Position numbers and translations under genes: made by a program
Assembly: GCF_003004785.1 (NCBI RefSeq)
Contig: NZ_PVZS01000007.1
Location: forward strand, 124,001-188,000
DNA length: 64,000 nt
Reading direction: 5' to 3'
Source: Alsobacter soli
GTDB lineage: Bacteria; Pseudomonadota; Alphaproteobacteria; Rhizobiales; Beijerinckiaceae
Shown here: one piece after another, positions 1-7,566 of the stretch
How the letters are laid out: every line of letters begins with the position of its first letter
How positions within the stretch are numbered: position 1 is the stretch's first letter
Notes under the pieces: model-generated
Told to the model about the DNA's origin: nothing
Seen by the model: the letters and a program-made list of their open reading frames with translations, nothing else
Database searches by the model: none

Positions 1-1
1 C

Positions 2-346
2 CGCCCGGGATTCTACGAAAACCTGGACGCGGTGTCCGACCGGCTTCGGCTGGGGCTTGAAGACGTCCTGCAGGACGCCGGGCTTCCCGCCCATGTGGTC
101 GGCCTCGGCCCGCTCATGCAGGTCTGGTTCTCCGAGAAGCCGATCCGGAACTACCGCGAGGCGGAGCGCCACGCCGACCAGGCCCTCTTCGATCGGTGGT
201 GGCGCGGCATGCTCAGCCGCGGCGTGCTCTTCCACCCGGGCGCGTACGAGAACCTCTTCGTGTCGGCCGCCCACTCGGCGGAAGACGTCGACGCCACCCT
301 GGACGCGGCCCGTGACACGGCCCAGGAGCTGCTGCGGGGCGCCTGA
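2..346 (+). CDS. Glutamate-1-semialdehyde 2,1-aminomutase-like class III aminotransferase, C-terminal part
   Basis: This is the last 114 residues of a protein that begins before the window. The pattern (FYENL near the start, a VVGLGPLMQVWF segment, RNYREAERHAD, then RGVLFHPGAYENLF and a final S.AH..EDVD helix) matches the C-terminal domain of the HemL-like, PLP-dependent class III aminotransferases. The PLP lysine and the large domain lie outside the window, so the substrate cannot be fixed. It may be true HemL (tetrapyrrole synthesis) or one of the many catabolic paralogues. It ends nine bases from the convergent MipA/OmpV gene. Confidence 0.8.
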   Translation, partial: RPGFYENLDAVSDRLRLGLEDVLQDAGLPAHVVGLGPLMQVWFSEKPIRNYREAERHADQALFDRWWRGMLSRGVLFHPGAYENLFVSAAHSAEDVDATLDAARDTAQELLRGA

Positions 347-354
347 GCCCCGCC

Positions 355-1230
355 TCAGCGGCCGATCGCGAAGGAGTAGGTGATCTCCGTCCCCACCGTG
401 AGCTGATCCCGCGAGCCCATCCGACGCACGATCGGGCTCGCGGCGGCGTCTCGCACGAGCCGGTCGTAGCGGATGTAGCCTGTGGTGGTCCAGGCGTCGG
501 ACCACGCGTAGCTCAACGCGGTCTCCCACCCGACGGACTTCAGCCCCGGCCCGGGATCATAGGCGTAGACGCGCGGGTTCAGGGCCGCCTCGCTCGGAAG
601 CACGCCGAAGTTCGCGTCCATGTAGTCGGAATCCGCGAAGGAGGCTCGTGGACCGCCGGACAGGGTGAACTTGCCGAACCGCTGCACCCAGTCGGACGAG
701 AGGTCGGCCACGAAGCCGTCGGCGCGCCCACGAAACCCGTGGCGAACCTCCAGGCGCATGCGCAGGCGGTCGAGAACCGGCCAGAACTCCGCGAAGACGC
801 CGCCCTCGATCGTCCACGGCACGTCTCTCAGGCCGTTCAGGTCGTGGTTCGAGGAGCGATAGCGCCCACCACGCAGGTTCGCGACCGGGCCGATGGCGAA
901 CCGCTCGTTTCCGAACAGGGTGAAATCGAACCCGTCGTCCGGGGCCGAGAAGCCAGCCGGCTCGTCGGCGCGGCGAATGCTGAACGATGGCAGCGCATAG
1001 ACGTCATAGAGCGCCGCGCCGTCGTAGCGGGGCGCTGCCGAGAGGTTCGCGCCCATGGTGACGATCCACCCGGAGGCGGGCTCGGGGCTCGTCACGGGCG
1101 GCGCATCCGCAGCGCGCACGGCGCCGCTGAAGGCCAGGCATGTCAGAGCGATCAGGACGGGACGAAGGGTCACGAGTCGGTTCGCAAGTGGATGAAACCT
1201 GCGGGGAGCGCACGCCCCGCTGACGTTCAA
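355..1230 (-). CDS. MipA/OmpV family outer-membrane protein
   Basis: The 291-residue protein has an N-terminal signal (positively charged start, hydrophobic stretch about 22-38, AVRAADAPP cleavage region). A long series of amphipathic beta strands follows, ending in an aromatic/Arg terminus (TYSFAIGR). Motifs such as GANLSAAPRYDGA, LPSFSIRR and GPVANLRGGR are typical of the MipA/OmpV (MltA-interacting protein) family, which forms small outer-membrane beta barrels. The exact role in alphaproteobacteria is unclear: murein hydrolase scaffold or porin-like. The gene is monocistronic, convergent with the aminomutase and divergent from the sigma54 operon. The start is uncertain because the first 10-18 residues are atypical and a shorter start is possible. 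Confidence 0.85.
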   Translation of the reverse strand: MNVSGACAPRRFHPLANRLVTLRPVLIALTCLAFSGAVRAADAPPVTSPEPASGWIVTMGANLSAAPRYDGAALYDVYALPSFSIRRADEPAGFSAPDDGFDFTLFGNERFAIGPVANLRGGRYRSSNHDLNGLRDVPWTIEGGVFAEFWPVLDRLRMRLEVRHGFRGRADGFVADLSSDWVQRFGKFTLSGGPRASFADSDYMDANFGVLPSEAALNPRVYAYDPGPGLKSVGWETALSYAWSDAWTTTGYIRYDRLVRDAAASPIVRRMGSRDQLTVGTEITYSFAIGR

Positions 1231-1279
1231 ACCTTACGTCGCGCCGCCCACCCCGGCCAGCACGCTTATTCGGGGTGAT

Positions 1280-1294
1280 CTCCAAAATTTGGAG
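1280..1294. promoter_or_regulatory. Inverted repeat, candidate upstream activator site
   Basis: CTCCAAAATTTGGAG is an inverted repeat with 7-base arms around a single A. It lies about 76 bp upstream of the sigma54 -24 element, a usual distance for an enhancer bound by an NtrC-type activator. Such an activator is encoded at the end of the operon it would control (7563-8951). The palindrome is seen directly; the assignment to that regulator is inference. Confidence 0.45.
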
Positions 1295-1369
1295 CTTGGA
1301 AGCGTCAAGGTCCCGGGGCGTGGAACATGACCAGTCGAAACATCAACGCCTTAGCCACCGCCGCCCATC

Positions 1370-1385
1370 TGGCACGAGGGTTGCC
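1370..1385 (+). promoter_or_regulatory. Sigma54 (RpoN) -24/-12 promoter
   Basis: TGGCACGAGGGTTGCC matches the sigma54 consensus TGGCACG-N4-TTGC at every defined position. The invariant GG is at 1371-1372 and the invariant GC at 1383-1384. The predicted transcription start is about 1396, next to the ATG at 1397. The downstream operon ends with a sigma54-dependent response regulator, which independently supports the site. Confidence 0.85.
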
Positions 1386-1396
1386 CAGAGGGGACC

Positions 1397-2131
1397 ATGA
1401 ACTGTCGATCACCTGTGCGAACCTCCGCGCCGTCCCTCCGCATCCTGTGCGACTTCGATGGCACCGTCACCCGCCAAGACGTCACGGACGCGCTGCTGGA
1501 GGCCTGGGCCGATCCTACCTGGACCGACGTCGAGGAACTTTGGACGACGGGCGCGATCGGGTCCCGCGAATGCCTGACCCGGCAGGTGAGCCTGCTTCGG
1601 GGAGAGCCGTCCGATATCGACGCCGTGATCGACGGGATCGAGGTCGAGGTCGGATTTCGCGAGTTCGTCGCCTACTGCGCGCTGCGCGGCTTTCGGCTCG
1701 AGATCGTGAGCGACGGCCTGGACTATGCGATCCGGCGCATCCTGGAGCGCCTCGATCTGACGGTCCCATTCCGGGCGAATGGCCTGACGCGTGACGCCGA
1801 AGGGGATTGGGCGCTCCAGACGCCCCATGCGGACTCGGGCTGCGCGGCGGACTCGGCGCACTGCAAATGCCGCTCGGGCGTCCCCTTCCAGAGCGACGCG
1901 CTCACGGTCGTGATCGGCGATGGCCGCTCCGACATCTGCCTCGCCGGCTCCGCCGACCTGGTGTTCGCGAAGGAGGGCCCGTCCGGGCCTTCCACGCTGC
2001 TGCGCCACATGCGGGCGCACAGGCGGCCGGTCGAGCCGTTCACGACCTTCTTCGACGTCGTCGCCGGCTTGGAGCGCTGCTTCGGAGCCGCCCCTCGCAT
2101 CCTGGAAGGACAGGCCGCGTCATGGCTGTAA
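1397..2131 (+). CDS. HAD-IB family phosphatase, MtnX/SerB-like
   Basis: The 244-residue cytosolic protein carries the HAD phosphatase motifs: DFDGT (nucleophile and acid/base Asp, residues 19-23), IVSDG for motif II, and GDGRSDICLA for the Mg-binding motif IV. A lysine in VFAKEG could serve motif III. The fold resembles MtnX (diketo-methylthiopentane-phosphate phosphatase) and phosphoserine phosphatase. No methionine-salvage genes are nearby, so the substrate is probably different. It is the first gene of the sigma54 operon. Its TAA overlaps the ATG of the next gene, implying coupled translation. A purine-rich AGGGGA precedes the ATG, but the predicted transcript would start at about 1396, so the message may be leaderless or start at GTG 1415. 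Confidence 0.82.
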   Translation: MNCRSPVRTSAPSLRILCDFDGTVTRQDVTDALLEAWADPTWTDVEELWTTGAIGSRECLTRQVSLLRGEPSDIDAVIDGIEVEVGFREFVAYCALRGFRLEIVSDGLDYAIRRILERLDLTVPFRANGLTRDAEGDWALQTPHADSGCAADSAHCKCRSGVPFQSDALTVVIGDGRSDICLAGSADLVFAKEGPSGPSTLLRHMRAHRRPVEPFTTFFDVVAGLERCFGAAPRILEGQAASWL

Positions 2132-3078
2132 CGCTCGCCACCACGCTGCGCGCCGGTCTCGCCCCGAGGCAAGCCCCGGTGGTGACGGTGCTGGACCTCG
2201 ACGGCAGCCAACCGAGCCAGCCGCCGATCCGCCACCGCATCGCAGCCGGGGCCGCGGCCCGGCTCGACCTGCGCGACGTGGGACGCAAGCTTCGTCTGTG
2301 GGCGTGGGACCGCGATTACGCCGCCTTCGCCCGCCGGCTGCCCGCTCCTTCGGGCGCGCCCGAGATCTTCCTGCTGGGATCGGGCGATTACCACCATCTG
2401 ACTGCGGCCCTGATCGAGCGTCGGGCCGAACCGCTCACCGTCATCCACTTCGACAACCATCCGGACTGGGCGTGGACATTCCCCCGCCGGCATTGCGGCT
2501 CCTGGGTGAACGCCGCGCTCAAGATGCCCCATGTGGCGCGTGTGATCACCATCGGGTGCTGCAGCGACGATCTCGCCCAGCTCGACCGAGCCGGCGAGAA
2601 CCTCGCCGCCCTCCGCTCGGGAAAGCTCGAATTGCACCCCTGGTACCGGACCCCGACCGCGTTTGACCGGGACGATGCCCCCGTTCCCGGCCATGTGGTC
2701 GCCCATGGCCAGCTCGAATGGGCCAACCTCGCCGGGGAGGACTGGACCGGCTTTCTGGCCCGCCTGGTCGCCCGCCTTCCCACCGAGGCGGTCTGGATCA
2801 CGATCGACAAGGACGTGCTGGCGCCCGATGAGGCCGCCACGAACTGGGACCAGGGCGCCCTGCCCCTTCCCTTGCTGGAGCAGGCCGTCTCCACCCTGGC
2901 GCGCGCCTGCCGGGTCCTCGGCGTCGACCTGTGCGGCGACTATTCCCCCGCCGGTCATCGTCACCCCATGAAGATCGCAGAAGCGTGGCTGGACCAGCCG
3001 CGCCGCGCTCCGCGAGACCTGGGGCTCAACGAGAGCACGAATGCCCGCCTCCTCGATCTCCTGGAGGAGGTGCTGTGA
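2122..3078 (+). CDS. Arginase/agmatinase-fold (ureohydrolase-like) protein
   Basis: 318 residues. The arginase-fold metal-binding signatures are present: DNHPD (in IHFDNHPDW, equivalent to DxHxD) and DKD (in ITIDKDVLAP, equivalent to DxD). A late DLCGDYSP takes the place of the usual acidic substrate-binding motif. The GGDHS motif that supplies the first His is changed to GSGDYHH. The fold hydrolyses guanidino or related C-N bonds with two Mn ions. Divergence from arginase and agmatinase means the substrate is unknown, and histone-deacetylase-like amide hydrolysis is also possible. The start is the ATG overlapping the stop of the phosphatase gene. Its stop overlaps the GTG of the next gene. 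Confidence 0.75.
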   Translation: MAVTLATTLRAGLAPRQAPVVTVLDLDGSQPSQPPIRHRIAAGAAARLDLRDVGRKLRLWAWDRDYAAFARRLPAPSGAPEIFLLGSGDYHHLTAALIERRAEPLTVIHFDNHPDWAWTFPRRHCGSWVNAALKMPHVARVITIGCCSDDLAQLDRAGENLAALRSGKLELHPWYRTPTAFDRDDAPVPGHVVAHGQLEWANLAGEDWTGFLARLVARLPTEAVWITIDKDVLAPDEAATNWDQGALPLPLLEQAVSTLARACRVLGVDLCGDYSPAGHRHPMKIAEAWLDQPRRAPRDLGLNESTNARLLDLLEEVL

Positions 3079-3425
3079 CTCCCATAATCGCCGCCCTCTT
3101 CGCCGCGACCATCCTGTTGGACGTCGCGGGCCAGACCGCCTTCAAGCTGGGCCTGTCGAGCCACGACGGCCCGCTATGGCGCAAGGTCCTCACAAACCCG
3201 ACGACGCTCGCCGGCGTGGCCGCCTACGCGCTCGAGATCCTGCTGTGGCTCGCCGTTCTCTCGGAGGCGCCGCTGAGCGTCGCCTTTCCGGTAGCCGCCC
3301 TCGCCTATTGCGGCGTGCTGCTCACCAGTCGGTTCGTGCTCGGTGAGCGCGTATCCGCCCGGCGCTGGCTCGGAGCCTCCATCATCACCCTGGGCGTCGC
3401 CCTCGTCTGCATCAGCGCTGCGTGA
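3075..3425 (+). CDS. Small DMT/SMR-like four-helix membrane protein (first of two)
   Basis: 116 residues with four predicted membrane helices. It begins TPIIAALFAATILLDVAGQTAFKLG and ends with the SMR-type helix ASIITLGVALVCISAA. The LGER...RRWLGASIITLGVAL pattern is characteristic of EmrE/ArnE/EamA-type half transporters. It starts at GTG 3075, which overlaps the previous stop (GTGA) and has GGAGGAGG four bases upstream. A second SMR-like gene lies at 5423, and such pairs often form heterodimers (for example MdtIJ or ArnEF). The cargo is unknown; candidates are a polyamine-like cation or a lipid-linked group. Confidence 0.72.
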   Translation: MTPIIAALFAATILLDVAGQTAFKLGLSSHDGPLWRKVLTNPTTLAGVAAYALEILLWLAVLSEAPLSVAFPVAALAYCGVLLTSRFVLGERVSARRWLGASIITLGVALVCISAA

Positions 3426-3435
3426 GACCACAACC

Positions 3436-4284
3436 ATGAGCGACAACAGCTTCACGTTCGAGGGCGGACCGGTTGCGGTTCTGCTGATCCATGGGCTCAC
3501 GGGCACGCCCTCCGAGGTCAAGAGCGTCGCCAAAGCGATCGCCCGCAAGGGCTATACGGTGCACGGCGTGCAACTCGCCGGCCACTGCGGCACGGAGGCG
3601 GATCTGCTGCGCACCGGCTGGCGCGACTGGAGCCGCAGCGTGGAGCGCGCCTTCGACCGGCTGCGCGAGCGGCATGAGATCGTGTTCGTCGGCGGGCTCT
3701 CGATGGGCGCGCTTCTCGCCATCAACCTCGCCCATGCGAGGCCGAACGAGGTGGCGGGCCTCCTCTTGTATTCCACCACACTCTTCTACGACGGGTGGGC
3801 CATACCGCGTTCGCGCGTGCTGCTGAAGCCGGCGCTGGCGCTGGGCTTCGCGCGATGGGTCCGCTTCGTCGAGGACTCGCCCTACGGCATCAAGGACGAC
3901 CGTCTGCGCGAACGCATCGTCCGGGCCATGCAGGGCGGGGACAGCGGCTCGGCCGGCAACGCCGCCACGCCCGGCGGCAGCCTGGTGGAACTGCACAGGT
4001 TGATTGACCGCGTGAAAAAAGCCCTGCCGAACGTCCGCGCGCCGGCCCTCGTGGTCCACGCACGCGACGACGACATGACCAGCCTGCGCAACGCGCACTA
4101 TGTCGCGAGCCGGATCGGCGGCGACGTGGAAAAGGTGATCCTGGAGGATAGCTACCACATGGTGACGCTGGACCTCGACCGCGACCGGCTGGTCGAGCAC
4201 ACGCTCGGCTTCCTGGAACGCCGCAGGCCGCGACCCGCAGCCCGCGAAGCGGCCGTGCCGATGCTGCGGGCGCGCGCCGGATGA
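3436..4284 (+). CDS. Alpha/beta hydrolase, carboxylesterase-like
   Basis: 282 residues with a full catalytic triad. The nucleophile Ser lies in GGLSMGA, the Asp in VVHARDDDMT, and the His in EDSYHMVTLD. The oxyanion region LLIHGLTGTP sits at the N terminus. The organisation resembles Est30/YvaK carboxylesterases and monoacylglycerol-lipase-like enzymes that act on short esters or thioesters. No signal peptide is present, so it should be cytosolic. The chosen ATG is 11 bases after the SMR gene, and its stop overlaps the ATG of the acyltransferase (ATGA). It sits between two SMR-like genes in a co-translated operon, so its substrate is probably made or transported by its neighbours. Confidence 0.85.
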   Translation: MSDNSFTFEGGPVAVLLIHGLTGTPSEVKSVAKAIARKGYTVHGVQLAGHCGTEADLLRTGWRDWSRSVERAFDRLRERHEIVFVGGLSMGALLAINLAHARPNEVAGLLLYSTTLFYDGWAIPRSRVLLKPALALGFARWVRFVEDSPYGIKDDRLRERIVRAMQGGDSGSAGNAATPGGSLVELHRLIDRVKKALPNVRAPALVVHARDDDMTSLRNAHYVASRIGGDVEKVILEDSYHMVTLDLDRDRLVEHTLGFLERRRPRPAAREAAVPMLRARAG

Positions 4285-5426
4285 GGCCGCCCTCCCCGGC
4301 AGTAGCCGTGTACCGCAGCATCGAGGCCATCTCCCCTGCCGCCTGGGATCGATGCTTCCCAGGCGACCCGGAAGGCTGGGCCTTCTATCGGGCCGTTGAG
4401 GACGCCGGGCCGCCGGGGTTCGATTGGCGCTACATCGCGCTCCTGGAGGACGGCCAGCCGGTGGCGGTCGCGCCCGTCTTCCTCACGCGCTATCGCCTGG
4501 ACACGACGGTTCAGGGCCCATTGAAGCGGATCACGGAGGCCATCGGCCGCGCGCTGCCCCGGCTGATGACCCTGAACCTCGCCGCGCTTGGTTCGCCCGT
4601 GGCGGAGCAGTGCCACCTTGGCTTCGCTCCCCAGGTCCCCGACGCGCGCAAGCCGACGTTGCTCGAACAGTTGCTCGACGCCTTCGAAGCCCTGGCGGAA
4701 GCGGAGCGCTGCGGACTGATGGCGATCAAGGACGCCAGCGAGTTGGACATGCCCCTGTGGCGGCAGGTCGCCGGCCGCCGTGGCTACCAGCCCATGCCTG
4801 GCCTGCCCACCGGCGTCCTGAAGATCCCATCCGGTGGCCTGGAGGGCTACCTCGCCACGCTCAGCCGCGCGACGCGAAAGGATCTCAAGCGCAAGCTTCG
4901 CGCCCGGGATGGGCTCCGGGTGGAGCACCGCCACGCCATCGACGACGTCGTCGCCGAGGTCGGCGCGCTCTACGAGGAGACAGTCGCGAACAGCGAGTTG
5001 CAGTTCGAGCACCTGCCGCCCGACTATTTCGCCGCCGTGCTGCGCCGTCTGGCGCCGGCGGCCAGCATCGTCCTCTATTGGGCGGAGGACCGGCTGGTGG
5101 CGTTCAACCTCATGATCGAGACGCCGACCCGCCTCGTCGACAAGTATATCGGGATGCACTACCCCACAGTGCGACGTTACAATCTCTACTACCTGAGCTG
5201 GCTGGAGAACGTGGCCTACTGCGCCGAGCGCGGCATCGGGACCTACCAGAGCGGGCAGGCCTTCTACGGCCCCAAAGTGCGGCTCGGCTGCAGGCTCTCG
5301 CCCAACTGGCTGATGTTCCGCCACCGTCGCCCAGCCCTGAACGCCGTTCTCCGGCTCGTGGCCAGGGTAGTGCGGCTCGACCGTTTCGACCCGGAGGTCG
5401 CCAGGCAGATGGAGGAACACGCGTGA
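4281..5426 (+). CDS. FemAB-like GNAT-fold acyltransferase
   Basis: 381 residues without signal or membrane helices. The C-terminal half (about 190-370) has the duplicated-GNAT pattern of the Acetyltransf_6/FemAB group (COG3146-like): LSRATRKDLKRKLRARDG, LYEETVANSELQFEHLPPDYFAAVL, and later YYLSWLENVAYCAERGIGTYQSGQAFYGPKVRLG. Relatives transfer acyl or aminoacyl groups to amines of cell-wall or polysaccharide precursors. The acceptor here is unknown. It overlaps the genes on both sides by four bases, so it is translationally coupled to the hydrolase and the second SMR protein. Confidence 0.75.
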   Translation: MRPPSPAVAVYRSIEAISPAAWDRCFPGDPEGWAFYRAVEDAGPPGFDWRYIALLEDGQPVAVAPVFLTRYRLDTTVQGPLKRITEAIGRALPRLMTLNLAALGSPVAEQCHLGFAPQVPDARKPTLLEQLLDAFEALAEAERCGLMAIKDASELDMPLWRQVAGRRGYQPMPGLPTGVLKIPSGGLEGYLATLSRATRKDLKRKLRARDGLRVEHRHAIDDVVAEVGALYEETVANSELQFEHLPPDYFAAVLRRLAPAASIVLYWAEDRLVAFNLMIETPTRLVDKYIGMHYPTVRRYNLYYLSWLENVAYCAERGIGTYQSGQAFYGPKVRLGCRLSPNWLMFRHRRPALNAVLRLVARVVRLDRFDPEVARQMEEHA

Positions 5427-5836
5427 CCCGGACCATGGCTGCGGACCGCGCCTCGGCGGCAGTCCTGACAGGCGCCGCGTGGACGCTGCTGGTCGCCTTC
5501 GAGACACTCGCGCAGGTCGCCCTCAAGGCGGCCGGGGAAGCGCTCGCGGCCGCGCCGGACCTGTCCCACTGGATGGCGGCCGCCGCAGGCAACGGCTGGG
5601 CCTGGCTCGGCGTGCTGGGTTATCTCGGCTCCTTCGCGGCGTGGATGGCGATCCTGGACAAGCTGCCGCTCAGCCTTGGCTTCCCGCTCACGTCCGTGGT
5701 GTATGTCACGGTGACGGCCTGTTCGGCGCTCGTTTTCCGGGAGGAGATCGGACCGCTACGCTGGGCCGGGATCGCGCTCATCATCGTGGGCGTGATCGTG
5801 CTGGGCACGGAGGACGAACCCGCGTGCGCTCGCTGA
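5423..5836 (+). CDS. Small DMT/SMR-like four-helix membrane protein (second of two)
   Basis: 137 residues with four predicted helices. The first is preceded by about 12 extra residues, followed by AFETLAQVALKAAGEAL, then LPLSLGFPLTSVVYVTVTACSALVF and a final REEIGPLRWAGIALIIVGVIVLG. The arrangement matches the protein at 3075-3425 with an inserted loop (about 40-60), as expected for an unequal heterodimer partner. It starts at GTG 5423, overlapping the preceding stop, with GGAGGA six bases before it. It probably forms one transporter with the first SMR-like protein. The cargo is not deducible from sequence alone. Confidence 0.7.
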   Translation: MTRTMAADRASAAVLTGAAWTLLVAFETLAQVALKAAGEALAAAPDLSHWMAAAAGNGWAWLGVLGYLGSFAAWMAILDKLPLSLGFPLTSVVYVTVTACSALVFREEIGPLRWAGIALIIVGVIVLGTEDEPACAR

Positions 5837-7566
5837 AGCGCTTCAGGTCCATACGCCTGAAGCTGATCATCGCCTTCATGCTCGTCAGCGTCGCGCCGAC
5901 TTTGGTCGCGACGGAGTTGGCCACCCAACTCGTCGTCGACACTTTCGAGTCCAGCCTGCGCGTGTGGCTCTACGAGACCTCGCGCTTCTTCTTCGGCAAC
6001 TTGCTGGACGAGCGCCGCGAGGCCATCGGCATCGCCGAGAGCATGATCGAGCAGGGCGCGCTGGACCCGGTGGCGAGCGGCGCGGCGAAGACGCTGCCCG
6101 GGAGCATCCAGAAGCTCATGGACGCGCTCGGCTACGATGTGCTGGTCATCTATGACGCGGACAAGAAGGCGATCTTTTCGTCACGTCCGGTGGCCGGCCT
6201 CGAGGAGGCGCCTCTCTCGGAGGAAGCCACGCTCTACACCGTCCAGCTCGATGGCCGCCCCATGCTGATGGCGGGCGCCTTGCGGCCCTTCGAGCGAGAC
6301 GGGCGACGCATGTTCCTGCTCGTCGGCATCTTCATCGACGAGAACTACATCGGCAACATCAACGCCCTGAAGTCCTTCGAGATGCGCCTTTACTACAGGC
6401 AGGGCGCCGACCTGGTCGAGTTCTACTCGTCCCGGGACGGCGTCCGGGCGGACCGGCTGCTTCGGCGCTCGGTCGTCTCGGACCTCGCCGGCGGCGCCCC
6501 CTACGTGTTCCAGCGCGCCGCTGAGGGAGGTCGTTTCCTTGGCGTCTACACGCCCCTCTACGATAATCGCCAGCAACTGCTTGGGGTCATCTTCTGCGGC
6601 CTGCGCTCCGATGTCGGCGTGGCCGGGTGGGTGAACCGGACCAATATCTTCGTCGCCATTCTCGTCCTCGGCTCGGCCCTGGCCGTGCTGGGAGCGCTGC
6701 TGCTCTCGCGCCAGCTCACGAAGCCGCTGCTGCGCCTCGCCGAGGGCGTCCGGGCGGTCTCGGCCGGCGACTACCAGCAGGCCGTCGCCGTGACCGGGCG
6801 GGACGAGGTGGCGGAACTGTCCGAAGCCTTCAACCGCATGACGGTGCAGCTCGCCAGGCTGCGGGAGGTGGAGGAGCGGATGCGCCGCCAGGAACGGCTG
6901 TCGACCCTGGGAGAAGTCGCGGCCGGCCTCGCCCACGAGGTCCGCAACCCGCTCGGCATCATCAAGACCACGGCAGAGCTGCTGCAGCGTTCGCGCAACC
7001 TGAACGAGGCTGAAACCCGCCGCCTCGGCTATGTGGTCGAGGAGGTCCGGCGAATCGACGCGCTCATCCGCGACTTCCTGACCTTCGCCAAGACGCCCCA
7101 GGTCTTCGCGCTCATCAAGCCCTCGGAAATCGTGGCCAGGGCCCTGGACTTCGCCCAGCAGGAGGCGGAACGACGCGGGGTGGCGATCTCGTTCGCCGAC
7201 AGCGCGCACGACGCTGTCGTCCGGGGCGATCCCGGCCAGGTCTACGACGCCATCCTCAACCTCATGCTGAACGCGCTCGATGCGATGCAGGGCGGCGGCC
7301 AGCTCAGCATCCGTCAGTGGTCCGACGGCGAGCACGTTCGGCTCGTGTTCGCCGACACTGGGCCCGGTGTGCCGGAAGAGATCCGGCCGCGCTTGTTCGA
7401 TCCCTTCGTGACCTCCAAGCCCTCCGGCGCCGGGCTCGGCCTGGCCAAGGTCTTCGCCGTCATGGAGACCCACGGAGGCAAGGTGGAGTACAAGGGAAAC
7501 CCTGGCGGGGCGGTGTTCGAGCTCACCTTCCCGGTCGCCGCCTCCGAGGACGACGCGCGCGCATGA
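5824..7566 (+). CDS. Membrane-bound sensor histidine kinase with extracytoplasmic sensor domain
   Basis: 580 residues. The domain order is TM1 (about 11-33), a 240-residue periplasmic Cache-like region, TM2 (about 280-302, VAILVLGSALAVLGALLLS), HAMP, HisKA with phospho-acceptor His371 in GLAHEVRNPLG, and an HATPase domain (NLMLNALDAM, DTGPGVP, GAGLGLA). This is the NtrB/ZraS/DctB style of kinase that partners sigma54 activators. GTG 5824 is chosen because GGAGGA lies nine bases upstream; it overlaps the SMR gene by 13 bases. The gene overlaps the response regulator (ATGA). The sensed ligand is probably an extracellular solute related to the operon's enzymes and transporter. Confidence 0.9.
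   Translation: MRSLKRFRSIRLKLIIAFMLVSVAPTLVATELATQLVVDTFESSLRVWLYETSRFFFGNLLDERREAIGIAESMIEQGALDPVASGAAKTLPGSIQKLMDALGYDVLVIYDADKKAIFSSRPVAGLEEAPLSEEATLYTVQLDGRPMLMAGALRPFERDGRRMFLLVGIFIDENYIGNINALKSFEMRLYYRQGADLVEFYSSRDGVRADRLLRRSVVSDLAGGAPYVFQRAAEGGRFLGVYTPLYDNRQQLLGVIFCGLRSDVGVAGWVNRTNIFVAILVLGSALAVLGALLLSRQLTKPLLRLAEGVRAVSAGDYQQAVAVTGRDEVAELSEAFNRMTVQLARLREVEERMRRQERLSTLGEVAAGLAHEVRNPLGIIKTTAELLQRSRNLNEAETRRLGYVVEEVRRIDALIRDFLTFAKTPQVFALIKPSEIVARALDFAQQEAERRGVAISFADSAHDAVVRGDPGQVYDAILNLMLNALDAMQGGGQLSIRQWSDGEHVRLVFADTGPGVPEEIRPRLFDPFVTSKPSGAGLGLAKVFAVMETHGGKVEYKGNPGGAVFELTFPVAASEDDARA

Noticed and set aside
1322-1347. GGAAC sequence before the sigma54 operon as an EcfG-type -35 element
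   Set aside because: No GTT-type -10 element is found at the required 16-17 base spacing.
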